Source: Hylemonella gracilis (GTDB lineage: Bacteria > Pseudomonadota > Gammaproteobacteria > Burkholderiales > Burkholderiaceae_C). Taken from it: a DNA stretch of 64,000 nt. The stretch is from contig NZ_CP031395.1 of the NCBI RefSeq assembly GCF_004328645.1, forward strand, positions 3,683,501 to 3,747,500. Direction: 5' to 3'. This document shows positions 37,800 to 47,439 of this stretch, piece after piece; within the stretch, counting starts at the first letter, position 1, and the number at the start of each line of letters is the position of its first letter. A model generated the notes under the pieces. That model ran no database searches, was not told the origin of the DNA, and saw only the letters and a list, made by a program, of their open reading frames with translations. The position numbers were made by a program, and so were the translations under genes.

Positions 37800-39391
37800 T
37801 GGGCCCATTCCTCAACCGAGAGGAAGGGGTTGTCCGAAGCGATGACAACGTTCTTGATGGCCCGGGAATAAACGTCCTTCTTGAGGCTGACCAAGGGCAC
37901 CGAGGGTTGCAGGGCGCCGATCTTGGCCTGCAGCTCACGCGTGACCTTGATCCAGTCGGTGGCCACCACGGTGTTGTCCCAGGTCTGGAACAGGGCGTCG
38001 AGGCCCGTGTCGGCGACGCCGGTCACGTTCAGGGCCCCGTTGCCCCGGTACCACTTGCCCATGTCGGAGTAGACGTTGTCGAAGCCCTCGGCATAGACCA
38101 AGGCCAAGTCGTACTTCTTCTCGTTGAAGACAAGGCGGTTGAACACCTGATCACCGGTGCGCTTGGCCTCGACGGTCAGACCGATCTTGGCGTACTGGGC
38201 CACCAGACCGTCGGCCATCTTCTGCCCCAGGTCGCCCAGAGAGTCGGGAAACAGCAGGACGGCGCTCTGGCCCTTGAGGCCGGCCTTCTCGGCCAGGGAA
38301 GCTGCCGTGGCCGGGTTGTGGGGATGGGTGGCCTCGAAGGGAGGCACGTTGTACTCGGCGAAGTTGCGGCTGAACAGGTCCGAGGGGAAGGCGCCATCGT
38401 TGACGATGGTCAGATCGTCGCGGTCAGTGACTCCGGGAACCAGGGCCTTGCGGTCCACCGCGGCCGACAGGGCGTAGCGCGCCGTGGCCGAAGCGAAAGT
38501 GGGCTTCTTGCTGTTGATCGCGACCTGATAGAAGGCGTAGGGCATGAAGGAGCTGAACTGGACGCCGCCCATCTTCTCGACCATGGGCCGGTCGGCTGGC
38601 GAGGTCTCGAGAATCAGGTTGATGCGGGCCTCGCGGAACTCGTTGAGCCGGATCACCGGATCGAGAACTCTGCGCAGGACCAGAGTCGACGTGGCCGGAG
38701 GGTGACGCAGATAGCTCGCATTGGCCTTGAAGGTCAGCCACTTGCCAATTTCCCAGCTCTCGAAGACGAAGGGACCGGTCCCCACGGGGGCAGTCGCGAA
38801 ACCCCGCTCCTTGTCACCGGAGCGGAGATTCGTCGACAGCTTGGTGCCCTTGTAGTTCTCGGGAATGATCTTGAAAGTCAACACCGGGATGGCCCGGAAC
38901 TCTGGGATGGGCTTGCGGAACTCGATGACGACGGTCTTGGCGTCCTGCGCCTTGACCGACGAAATGAACGAGTTGAGGTAGTCCCGCTTGGGCGACTTGT
39001 TCTCGGGCGCCATGTAAGCGGCGAAGGAGTACGCGACGTCGCCGGCGGTGACGGCGGTGCCGTCGTGCCACTTCACGTCTTTGAGGACCGCCGTGTACGT
39101 AGTCTTGGTGGCCGGGTCCTGGCTGATGGAGTCGGCCAGCGCCAGCTCGGCATTGAGCTTGCCCGAGGCGGTATCGACCTCGAAGTTGGCCAAGCCGTCG
39201 AACACCAGCTCATTGGCGTTCATGCCCTGGAGATTCTGCTCCAGCACGGGGTTCAGGGAGTCTGGCAGGTTCGAGATACCGACCACGAGGCCCTCGGGCT
39301 CCCGCTGCCAGAACATGAACACGGCGGCGGTGGCCGCCAAAACCAGGGCCGCGATAGCCCCGACGATGATCGCATTCTTTTTTTGAGCCAT
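37796..39391 (-). CDS. Family-5 extracellular solute-binding protein, membrane-anchored
   Basis: 531 aa. The N-terminus has an uncleaved-looking helix (IIVGAIAALVLAATAAVFMFW) without a lipobox Cys, so it may be tethered to the inner membrane by that helix. The SBP_bac_5 fold is clear: SLNPVLEQNLQGMNANELVFDGL-type opening, VLKDVKWHDGTAVTAGDVAYSF, and ATARYALSAAVDRKALVPG. Family members bind oligopeptides, nickel or other small ligands. The start lies 1 bp from the stop of the upstream lipoprotein gene. Pocket-determining residues cannot be read with confidence. Confidence 0.9.
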   Translation of the reverse strand: MAQKKNAIIVGAIAALVLAATAAVFMFWQREPEGLVVGISNLPDSLNPVLEQNLQGMNANELVFDGLANFEVDTASGKLNAELALADSISQDPATKTTYTAVLKDVKWHDGTAVTAGDVAYSFAAYMAPENKSPKRDYLNSFISSVKAQDAKTVVIEFRKPIPEFRAIPVLTFKIIPENYKGTKLSTNLRSGDKERGFATAPVGTGPFVFESWEIGKWLTFKANASYLRHPPATSTLVLRRVLDPVIRLNEFREARINLILETSPADRPMVEKMGGVQFSSFMPYAFYQVAINSKKPTFASATARYALSAAVDRKALVPGVTDRDDLTIVNDGAFPSDLFSRNFAEYNVPPFEATHPHNPATAASLAEKAGLKGQSAVLLFPDSLGDLGQKMADGLVAQYAKIGLTVEAKRTGDQVFNRLVFNEKKYDLALVYAEGFDNVYSDMGKWYRGNGALNVTGVADTGLDALFQTWDNTVVATDWIKVTRELQAKIGALQPSVPLVSLKKDVYSRAIKNVVIASDNPFLSVEEWAQ

Positions 39392-39392
39392 A

Positions 39393-40877
39393 TCAGCGCA
39401 TCCTCACCACAAAGGAACTGTAGACGACTGCGTCGCCGGAATATTTGCCGTCGTCATTGGTCTTGCCCAACTCGAAGAAGTATTTCCCCGAGGTCATCTG
39501 GGCTCCGGCGTTGATGACCGGCCAGGAGTTGCCCACCTTGTACTGGCGGTTCACCAGATCCTTGAGCTTCTTGGAATCAATCTCCTTGCCCGACTTGGTG
39601 TTCTCGTTGAACACACGGACAGGGCGGCTGTCGTCAACGGTGATGACCAGGTCGTTCAAGACGCCCTTGGGAATCTCCACCATGCCCCACCAGTAGTCAG
39701 GCGAACTCTTCACCGCGCCCCTGAACTTGGCGGGTCGGCTTTTCTGATCCGGGCCCTTGGCACCGGGAACGGGGTTGAACATGCCGATCAGCATGGGCTG
39801 CACGGCCTTGCCGCGGCTGGCGATCTCGGCGGCGACGGCCGCGTCCTTCTTGGCCTTCTCGATTTCGGCGGTGACCACGGCAATGCGGGCCAGCAGTTCC
39901 TGCTTCTGGGTTTCGACGTCCTTGAGCATGTCCTTGTCGATGACCCTAGGGTACTTGGCGGCAAAGGCCACGACCTCGGCCTGCAGGCTGTCGATGTTGG
40001 TCTTGGTCTGCTGGTTGAACGCCAGCATGTCGTCGAGGGTCATGTTGCCGACCTTGTCCGCGTCGGGCTGGCGGGCGAATTCCTCGCCGATCCGGTCCTT
40101 GAACGAGTAGGCGTGGTTCCGCAAGGTCCTCTCCATCTCGTTGCGGGTGTCGGCCCGCTTGCGGCGTGTCCTGTCCGAGGCCAAGGCAATGATGGACCCG
40201 GCGGGGTAGTTGCCGGCCTTCTGGATGTCGGCCATGGCGGTCTCGACCTTGCCGTACTCGGCGATGGCGGCTTCGTAGCTGTCGATCTTGTCGTCTAGGC
40301 TCTCTTTACCCCGGGCGGCGACCACGAGATCATCGGGCCCCTTTTCCCTGGCCCGGAAGTCGGCGATGGCCGCCAACTCCTTGTTCTCGGGGCCGTAATC
40401 GACGGCGTCGCCCAAAAAGTCACTGGAACTCTTCATGAAGTCCCTGGCGTTCGCAATTCTGTTGGCGTTGAGTCGCAAGCGGACCACGGCTTTGGCCGCG
40501 GGGGCGAGCTGGGTCTTGACGTCGGCGGGCACCTTGAGTTCAGAGGGAAAGTCGCTGGCGGCCTTGACGGCGTTATTCCAGCCAGCCACCAAGGGAGGCT
40601 CGGCGGTCACTGGCAGGGCTGCAGTGGCGTCGACGGTCTTATCGAGGGCAGCCTTCTGGTCAAGATAGCCCATCCATTGACTCTTGACATTGGCCGCTTG
40701 GATATTGGACCAGTAGCCCCGTGCGGCTTCGAACTTGCCGGCGTTCCACTCCTTCACGCCGCCGGCGATCAGTTCGTCGTCCTTCATCATCGAGAACTTG
40801 ATGCTCGCGCACGAAGCCAGGAACAGGGCCAAAAAGGCCAGGATGACAACTTTCAGCTTCATTGTTTGCAGTTTCAT
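39393..40877 (-). CDS. Lipoprotein of unknown function with coiled coil
   Basis: 494 aa. A lipoprotein signal (VILAFLALFLASC) anchors it; the Cys is at about residue 23. Residues about 45-60 (WNAGKFEAARGYWSNIQAAN) resemble a TPR-like helix pair. A coiled coil occupies about 280-340 (QKQELLARIAVVTAEIEKAK). The last 120 residues look beta-rich (VLNDLVITVDDSRPVRVFNE; KYFFELGKTNDDGKYSGD). I recognise no family. Its ATG overlaps the FGE-like gene's stop (ATGA) and it abuts the binding-protein gene, so it is clearly part of the system. Confidence 0.8.
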   Translation of the reverse strand: MKLQTMKLKVVILAFLALFLASCASIKFSMMKDDELIAGGVKEWNAGKFEAARGYWSNIQAANVKSQWMGYLDQKAALDKTVDATAALPVTAEPPLVAGWNNAVKAASDFPSELKVPADVKTQLAPAAKAVVRLRLNANRIANARDFMKSSSDFLGDAVDYGPENKELAAIADFRAREKGPDDLVVAARGKESLDDKIDSYEAAIAEYGKVETAMADIQKAGNYPAGSIIALASDRTRRKRADTRNEMERTLRNHAYSFKDRIGEEFARQPDADKVGNMTLDDMLAFNQQTKTNIDSLQAEVVAFAAKYPRVIDKDMLKDVETQKQELLARIAVVTAEIEKAKKDAAVAAEIASRGKAVQPMLIGMFNPVPGAKGPDQKSRPAKFRGAVKSSPDYWWGMVEIPKGVLNDLVITVDDSRPVRVFNENTKSGKEIDSKKLKDLVNRQYKVGNSWPVINAGAQMTSGKYFFELGKTNDDGKYSGDAVVYSSFVVRMR

Positions 40878-42469
40878 TGGGCCTCCCGGACCACGCGGAA
40901 TCCGATGTCGCTGGCGCCCTGACTCGGGTCGACAGCACGGCGGTTGGAAATGCGGAGCTCATTGGGGCCGTCCATCCAGGAACCGCCCTTGACGATTTTG
41001 TAGGAAGGATCGGCACTCATGTTGGCGTCAGGGGACGTCGAGGTCCACTGCCACACGTTACCGACCATGTCGTTCAGACCCAGCGGATTCTTTCCGCTGG
41101 GAAAGGAACCTGCTGGCGAGGGGTGGGTGAACTTCTTGTTGTTCGAGTAGTTGGCCCGGACGCCATCGGTGGGAGCCTGATCACCCCAGGGGAAGGTCGA
41201 ACTCTGCCCGGCCCGGGCGGCGATTTCGTACTCATCCTCGGTGGGGAGGCGGAACTTCTGGCCGGTGGCGGCGGACAGCCAGGCGGTGTAGCGGACAGCC
41301 TGCTCGTAGCTGACTCCGACGACGGGCTGGTCAGCGCCGCTGAAACCATCCGAGTCGAGGTACTCGGGCCACTCGCTTTGGGGCACGTTGGTGGCATCGA
41401 GGTAGGAACGGAACTGGCCGTTGGTCACGGGGCCCTTGGCGATGGCGAAGGCGGCGACGGTGACGGTCCGGGGCTTCTCGTTGCCACCGGCGCGGCGATC
41501 CTGATCGACCTTGCCGACCGTGTAGGTGCCGGCGGCCAGGTTGGCCAGACTGTCGGCGACCTGGGCCAGTTCCTCGGCATTGCGGTAAGGCGCCTCGGTT
41601 TTCAAGCTGGCGTCGAGGGACGCCAGAAACGTGACTTCGGGTGCCTTGCGGGCGAAGGCGCCGGTGATGGTCAGCACGGCCCGCGTGTTCTTGAAGGCGT
41701 CGCCGCTGGGATAGGCAAAGGCCGCCGCTCCCTTGGCATCGGTGACGATGCTCTGGGCGGGAGCCGTGGCTTCGGCCGCGGACCAGACCACGCTCAAGGG
41801 CAATCCGGCCAAGGGGGAGCCGTCCTTGGCGGTGACGGTGGCGACGAAGGCAGTTCCACCCTGAACCAGGCCATCCTTGGGGTTCAGACTGACCGTGGCG
41901 CCCGCCAGTTGCGCGGCAGCCCAGGTCTCGATGGTCTGTGAGAGGAGCGGGGACGAGGCGTCGCCGGTGCGCAGCGTCAGGGCAACGCCAGCCCGGTAGA
42001 GGGCGGCATCGATCTGGACAGCCTGGGAGAGACGGTCTCCGAGCGCGCCCTTGCCCTTCACCACTGCGTCGAACTTGGGTCCCAGGTCGGCGGCGAGCTT
42101 GGACGTCCGCGCTGCTTCGGCCTTGGCCCAATCGCCGTGCGACACCCGGTACGAGGCCTGGAAGAGGTTGTCCTTCTTGTCCGCGGTGTAAGGACGGGTG
42201 GCCACCACAGCCACCGCAGCCTTCATCTCGGCGGTCAGAACCACCTTGTTCTTCTTCTCTTTTTGGATGGCGCCGCTTTCGGTGAGCAGGTTGTAAACCA
42301 GATCATCGAAGGCTGTGGCCTGGGCCTGGGCCTCGGACGCGCCTGACCCGAAGCCATAGTAGTAGCCGGCCTCCATATGGGTGGCAACAAAATCCGTACT
42401 GGCAGCGTACGACACCGTCGAAAGCGCCAATATCCAACTGGTCGCCAGCGTATATATAAGCTTCTTCAT
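40874..42469 (-). CDS. Secreted FGE-sulfatase-domain-like protein without cysteines
   Basis: 531 aa from the ATG of MKKLIYTLATSWILA, with GGAAAGGACGA upstream. Signal peptide 1-22. Residues about 28-120 resemble an LPP20/FlgO-like repeat (YYYGFGSGASEAQAQATAFD). Residues about 195-285 are an Ig-like beta domain (GLVQGGTAFVATVTAKDGSP). The C-terminal 225 residues are an FGE-sulfatase domain (NGQFRSYLDATNVPQSEWP, FRLPTEDEYEIAARAG, GLNDMVGNVWQWTST, YKIVKGGSW, DIGFRVVRE). The protein has no Cys at all, so it lacks the formylglycine-generating active-site pair and is probably a binding module. It is the first gene of the operon. Confidence 0.87.
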   Translation of the reverse strand: MKKLIYTLATSWILALSTVSYAASTDFVATHMEAGYYYGFGSGASEAQAQATAFDDLVYNLLTESGAIQKEKKNKVVLTAEMKAAVAVVATRPYTADKKDNLFQASYRVSHGDWAKAEAARTSKLAADLGPKFDAVVKGKGALGDRLSQAVQIDAALYRAGVALTLRTGDASSPLLSQTIETWAAAQLAGATVSLNPKDGLVQGGTAFVATVTAKDGSPLAGLPLSVVWSAAEATAPAQSIVTDAKGAAAFAYPSGDAFKNTRAVLTITGAFARKAPEVTFLASLDASLKTEAPYRNAEELAQVADSLANLAAGTYTVGKVDQDRRAGGNEKPRTVTVAAFAIAKGPVTNGQFRSYLDATNVPQSEWPEYLDSDGFSGADQPVVGVSYEQAVRYTAWLSAATGQKFRLPTEDEYEIAARAGQSSTFPWGDQAPTDGVRANYSNNKKFTHPSPAGSFPSGKNPLGLNDMVGNVWQWTSTSPDANMSADPSYKIVKGGSWMDGPNELRISNRRAVDPSQGASDIGFRVVREAQ

Positions 42470-42965
42470 TCGTCCTTTCCGGGTCTCCGTCGGCCGGATC
42501 CCCCCAATTGGCCCTATCGTAGGGCAGGCCATCATGCTTTCCGGGCAGACAACCGCGTTTTTGCGGTTTGTTTCAAACTTTTGCAGATCCAGGGGGTTTC
42601 ATACGCCTGTCCGGTGGGCATCGTACCGTACCGGGGCGTGTGACATCGAACCGCAGGCGACAAGCTCAATTCCTGGCGACCATCACGGAGCGTGACGCCA
42701 TCGAGCGCCTCCTCAAGCAACTGAGGAGGCCTCACTTCCGATGGCGCTACGATGCGGCCACAATAGAGATTGAATTCCCCATACTCACGCTCCTGTTCGA
42801 CGCGCAGGCGGATGATTGCACCGAGAGGCGGTATCAGAGCTTGTTTTCATGTCTGCCAATGCCGCACGATCCGCTGCGATACCACGAGGAGCTTCATGAA
42901 CGCGAAACGCCTGCTGCCGGTCTGGGTGCCCAGACGTTTGTAATGCACGTGCGCCATCGTTTTCC
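42470..42965. other. Right-hand junction of the inserted operon; no clear gene
   Basis: About 500 bp between the FGE-like gene (-) and QseG-like copy B (+). It must contain the promoter of the six-gene operon on the minus strand and presumably one for copy B-glrR on the plus strand. The part beyond 42600 is visibly less GC-rich than the neighbours. An open frame on the plus strand (42568-42969) has no recognisable domain and overlaps a possible early start of copy B; I do not call it a gene. Confidence 0.4.
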
Positions 42966-43022
42966 ATGACCGTCGCTTTCCGTCTGCTTTGCCTGCTAAG
43001 CCTGCCGCGTGCGCGCCTGCGC

Positions 43023-43621
43023 ATGCGTCCGCTCATGCGCCTGCTGACGACCGGCCTGGCCGCGATCCTGCTGAGTCAACTGGCCGGGTGCGCCGCGCAG
43101 CTCTGGCCGCCATCGAGCTGGTCGCTGTCGGTGGATCTGCCTTTCCTGAACCGGCAGCCCGCAGCGGACACGGCCGCCACCCCAACCGCCACGCCCGTGT
43201 CGCCCCGCCTGAAAGATCTCGGCGACGCCGCCGAGGCGCTGGACTACGCCGAGGCGCTGTGCGCCCTGCCGCCCGAGGCACTGGACGCCGAAATCGAGCG
43301 CCTCAAGACCATTGAGGCCCAGGAAGGCCACTCCGCGCTGCGCGCGCAGCAACTCGCCTTCGCGCAGCAACTCGCGCGGCAGCTCGCATCGCTGTACGCC
43401 GAGCAGCAACGCCTGCAGGAATCCAACGAGCAACAGGCGCAACTCCTGCGTGAGCGCCAAAAACGCATCGAGCAGTTGAACGGCCAGATCGCCGCGATGC
43501 GCGCCGTTGAAGACAGCCTGCCCCTGACTTCACCCGTGCCCCCGTCCAGGATCACGACCGGACCCGTGCCCGCCGTCCCGACCGCCCCCCACGCCGACCC
43601 GGACAAAGCGGGTTCATCGCC

Positions 43622-43625
<4 letters not shown>
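43023..43625 (+). CDS. QseG-like lipoprotein, copy B
   Basis: About 200 aa from the ATG of MRPLMRLLTTGLAA; an upstream in-frame ATG at 42966 would add 19 residues, and neither has a good ribosome site. Lipobox LLSQLAGC followed by AAQLWPPSSWSLSVDLPF, nearly identical to copy A, then a diverged Pro/Ala linker and the same helical part (AEIERLKTIEAQEGHSAL to RIEQLNGQIAAMRAVE). Its stop overlaps the glrR start (ATGA), the arrangement expected of the native qseG-glrR pair. Copy A, next to glrK, therefore appears to be the duplicate or the other half of an old rearrangement. Confidence 0.82.
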
Positions 43626-45097
<1,472 letters not shown>

Positions 45098-45135
45098 GGA
45101 TTTTTCATCTCGATAGCGCCAGATGCCCATGTCTT

Positions 45136-45153
45136 CGTCGCTTCTTGGCGACA
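45136..45153. promoter_or_regulatory. Candidate GlrR enhancer site
   Basis: CGTC-N10-GACA, one base from the TGTC-N10-GACA motif known for enterobacterial GlrR. The half-sites extend to GTCGC/GCGAC. It lies about 120 bp upstream of the predicted transcript start of the next gene, a normal distance for a sigma-54 enhancer. Confidence 0.5.
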
Positions 45154-45182
45154 AAAATGACGGTTTTGGGGTGTTTTTTTAC

Positions 45183-45199
45183 CCGGTTTTCCAAACCGG
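45183..45199. repeat. 7-3-7 inverted repeat between enhancer site and sigma-54 promoter
   Basis: CCGGTTT-TCC-AAACCGG, perfect. It follows a run of seven T (45174-45180) and has no T-run after it on the plus strand, so it is a poor terminator for glrR. It may be a second protein site or simply a hairpin. AT-rich DNA suited to bending (IHF-like) follows at about 45210-45240. Confidence 0.55.
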
Positions 45200-45245
45200 C
45201 CCTAAAAGTCTTTGTAAGTCATTGATTTAAAAATAGATTTCATTG

Positions 45246-45260
45246 TGGCACGGCGATTGC
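45246..45260 (+). promoter_or_regulatory. Sigma-54 (-24/-12) promoter of the OpgH-type gene
   Basis: TGGCACG-GCGA-TTGC matches the consensus TGGCACG-N4-TTGC exactly, with GG and GC elements at the right spacing. The predicted start is near 45272, only 1-2 bp before the ATG at 45273. Confidence 0.85.
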
Positions 45261-45272
45261 CCTATAGAAGGC

Positions 45273-47381
45273 ATGTCTGCCTTTTCCTCGCGTCTTTCTG
45301 CCCGTGCCGCCCTGGGCGCCCGCCCCCCATCCGCAACCGGCGCGCGCGCCGCACAGCCCACCGTGTCGTGCGCCTGCGACAGCACGCGCGACGCCGCCAC
45401 CGCCCCGCCCCTGCACCGCGGCAGCATGCCCGCGCAGCCCTGGGTCGGCTTCTGGCGTGGTCTCGGCCTGGGGCTGACCTCGAGCCTGCAACACCTGCTG
45501 CACCCCTGGACACCGCCCGCACGGCCCCAGGTGGGCACGAACGCCGCGGGGCTGGCAAGGCAAAAGACGGCTCGCCAACGGCGTCGGGTGTTCATGCTGC
45601 TGATCGCGCTGTCCACTGCCACCACCACCGCCCTGTTCGCCCACGCCCAGCCCACCGCGCCGACGCCGCTGGCGGACTGGTTGCAACTCGCCCAGATCGC
45701 GCTCTATGCCTTGCTGTCGGCCTGGGTCACCTCCGGTTTCGTAACGGCACTGATGGGAGCCTGGGTTCTGCTGCGTGGTGACCGGCATGCGCTTTCGGGC
45801 CGGTCCGTGCGCCAGCACCGCATGAATCCCGAGGCCCGCACCGCGGTCATCATGCCCATCTGCCATGAGGACGTGGCCACCGTCTTCGCCGGCCTGCGCG
45901 CCACCTGCGAATCGATGGCGGCGACGGCGCGGACCCAGGGTTACGCCGCGACACAGTTCGACGTGTTCGTGTTGTCCGACAGCAGCCGCCCCGAGGTGCT
46001 GGCCGCCGAGCGCGCCGCCTGGGAAGACCTGCGCGCCGCGCTGGCCATGGGCCACGCCCAGTCTGGTCTGCCGCAGGTCGAGGTCTATTACCGCGCCCGC
46101 CGCCGCCGCACCCATCGCAAGGCGGGCAATGTGGCGGACTTCTGCCGCCGCTGGGGCCGGGATTACCGCTACATGGTCGTGCTCGATGCCGACAGCGTGA
46201 TGAGCGGCGATGCCCTCGCCACCCTGGTCAAGTTGATGGAAGCCAACCCGCAGGCCGGCATCATCCAGACCGCGACCCAGGCCGTGGGCCACGTCACGCT
46301 GCACGCGCGCGCGCAGCAATTCGCCAGCCGGGTGACCGGACGACTGTTCACCTTGGGCATGCAGTTCTGGCAACTGGGCGAATCCCACTACTGGGGGCAC
46401 AACGCCATCATCCGCGTCGAGCCCTTCATGCGGCATTGCGCCCTGGCGCCCATCGCCGGCAAGGGCGGCCTGAGCGGCCCCATCCTCTCGCACGACTTCG
46501 TCGAAGCCGCGCTGATGCGCCGCGCCGGCTGGGACGTCTGGCTCGTCTCCGACCTCGGCGGCAGCTACGAACAGCAACCGCCGGACCTGCTGGCCGAGCT
46601 GCAACGTGACCGTCGCTGGTGCCAGGGCAATCTGCAGAACGCCCAATTGATGACCGAACCCGGCCTGCACCCGGTGCACCGCGCCATGTTCGTGACCGGG
46701 GCCCTGGCCTACCTCTCCGCGCCGCTGTGGCTGGCTTTCCTGACCCTGGGTGGCGTGCTCTGGTTCACCGGCGCGGGCCATCCGGGCCTCGGTTCGGCCT
46801 GGATCGGCGCGGGCGCACTCAACGGCGATCTGGTCTGGCTCTGGGCCTGGACCCTGTGCCTGCTGTTCGTGCCGCGCCTGCTGGGCCTGCTGGCTGTGCT
46901 GCTCAAGCGCGAGCAGCATTTCCACGGCGGCGCGCGCAAGCTCTTGCAAAGCGCTCTGCTCGAGGCGCTGCTGGCCCTGCTGCAGGCGCCGATCCGCATG
47001 TTCGCGCACAGCCTGTTCGTGCTGATTGCGCTCACTGGTTGGAAGCTGGAATGGAAATCCCCGCCGCGCGAGGCCGCCGCCGTGCCCTGGATGCACGCGC
47101 TGCGCCAGTTCGCACCGGCGAGCCTGGCCCTGCTGCTGCTGGTGGGCGGCGTGGCGGCTTTCGAGACTTGGAACGCCACCGAAACGAGCTACCCGCTGTG
47201 GTCGCTCATGCTCATCCTGCTCCCGGTGGGGCTGCCGCTGCTGCTGGCCGCTCCGCTGACCGTCGTCAGCAGTCAACCCGGCTTGGGCTCGGCGCTGCGC
47301 GAGCGCCACTGGCTGCTGATCCCGCAGGAAGCCTGGCCCAAGGCCGTGCTGCGGCGAGCCTGGCGGCACGCAGGCGCCTGA
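45273..47381 (+). CDS. mdoH: OpgH/MdoH-type glucan glucosyltransferase
   Basis: 702 aa from the ATG of MSAFSSRLSARAAL. That ATG is almost at the predicted sigma-54 transcript start, so translation may be nearly leaderless or begin at a later ATG (45426, MPAQPWVGFW). Membrane helices at about 120-140 and 155-180, a cytosolic GT2 domain (VIMPICHEDVATVF, VVLDADSVMSGDAL, SHDFVEAALMRRAGWDVWL, QRDRRWCQGNLQNAQL) and a C-terminal helical region. The enzyme polymerises UDP-glucose into periplasmic glucans. E. coli OpgH has 847 residues, so this form is shorter at both ends. No opgG lies in the window. Confidence 0.88.
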   Translation: MSAFSSRLSARAALGARPPSATGARAAQPTVSCACDSTRDAATAPPLHRGSMPAQPWVGFWRGLGLGLTSSLQHLLHPWTPPARPQVGTNAAGLARQKTARQRRRVFMLLIALSTATTTALFAHAQPTAPTPLADWLQLAQIALYALLSAWVTSGFVTALMGAWVLLRGDRHALSGRSVRQHRMNPEARTAVIMPICHEDVATVFAGLRATCESMAATARTQGYAATQFDVFVLSDSSRPEVLAAERAAWEDLRAALAMGHAQSGLPQVEVYYRARRRRTHRKAGNVADFCRRWGRDYRYMVVLDADSVMSGDALATLVKLMEANPQAGIIQTATQAVGHVTLHARAQQFASRVTGRLFTLGMQFWQLGESHYWGHNAIIRVEPFMRHCALAPIAGKGGLSGPILSHDFVEAALMRRAGWDVWLVSDLGGSYEQQPPDLLAELQRDRRWCQGNLQNAQLMTEPGLHPVHRAMFVTGALAYLSAPLWLAFLTLGGVLWFTGAGHPGLGSAWIGAGALNGDLVWLWAWTLCLLFVPRLLGLLAVLLKREQHFHGGARKLLQSALLEALLALLQAPIRMFAHSLFVLIALTGWKLEWKSPPREAAAVPWMHALRQFAPASLALLLLVGGVAAFETWNATETSYPLWSLMLILLPVGLPLLLAAPLTVVSSQPGLGSALRERHWLLIPQEAWPKAVLRRAWRHAGA

Positions 47382-47439
47382 GGCCCGCTCACTGACGCGC
47401 CCTGCTCTGGGCCTTGGGCCCTGGCAGGGTCGTCGCGAC

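Noticed and set aside
37799..39514. Open frame of 571 codons antisense to the binding-protein gene
   Set aside because: No domain, and it mirrors a conserved SBP_bac_5 protein in frame.
42568..42969. 133-codon open frame on the plus strand in the junction before QseG-like copy B
   Set aside because: No recognisable domain, no ribosome site, and it overlaps a possible early start of copy B. Kept only as a note on the junction.
45240..47369. Open frame of more than 700 codons antisense to the mdoH-like gene
   Set aside because: The sense strand has clear GT2 motifs; the antisense frame is Gln/Arg/Gly-rich and has no domain. Such mirrors are common in GC-rich codons.
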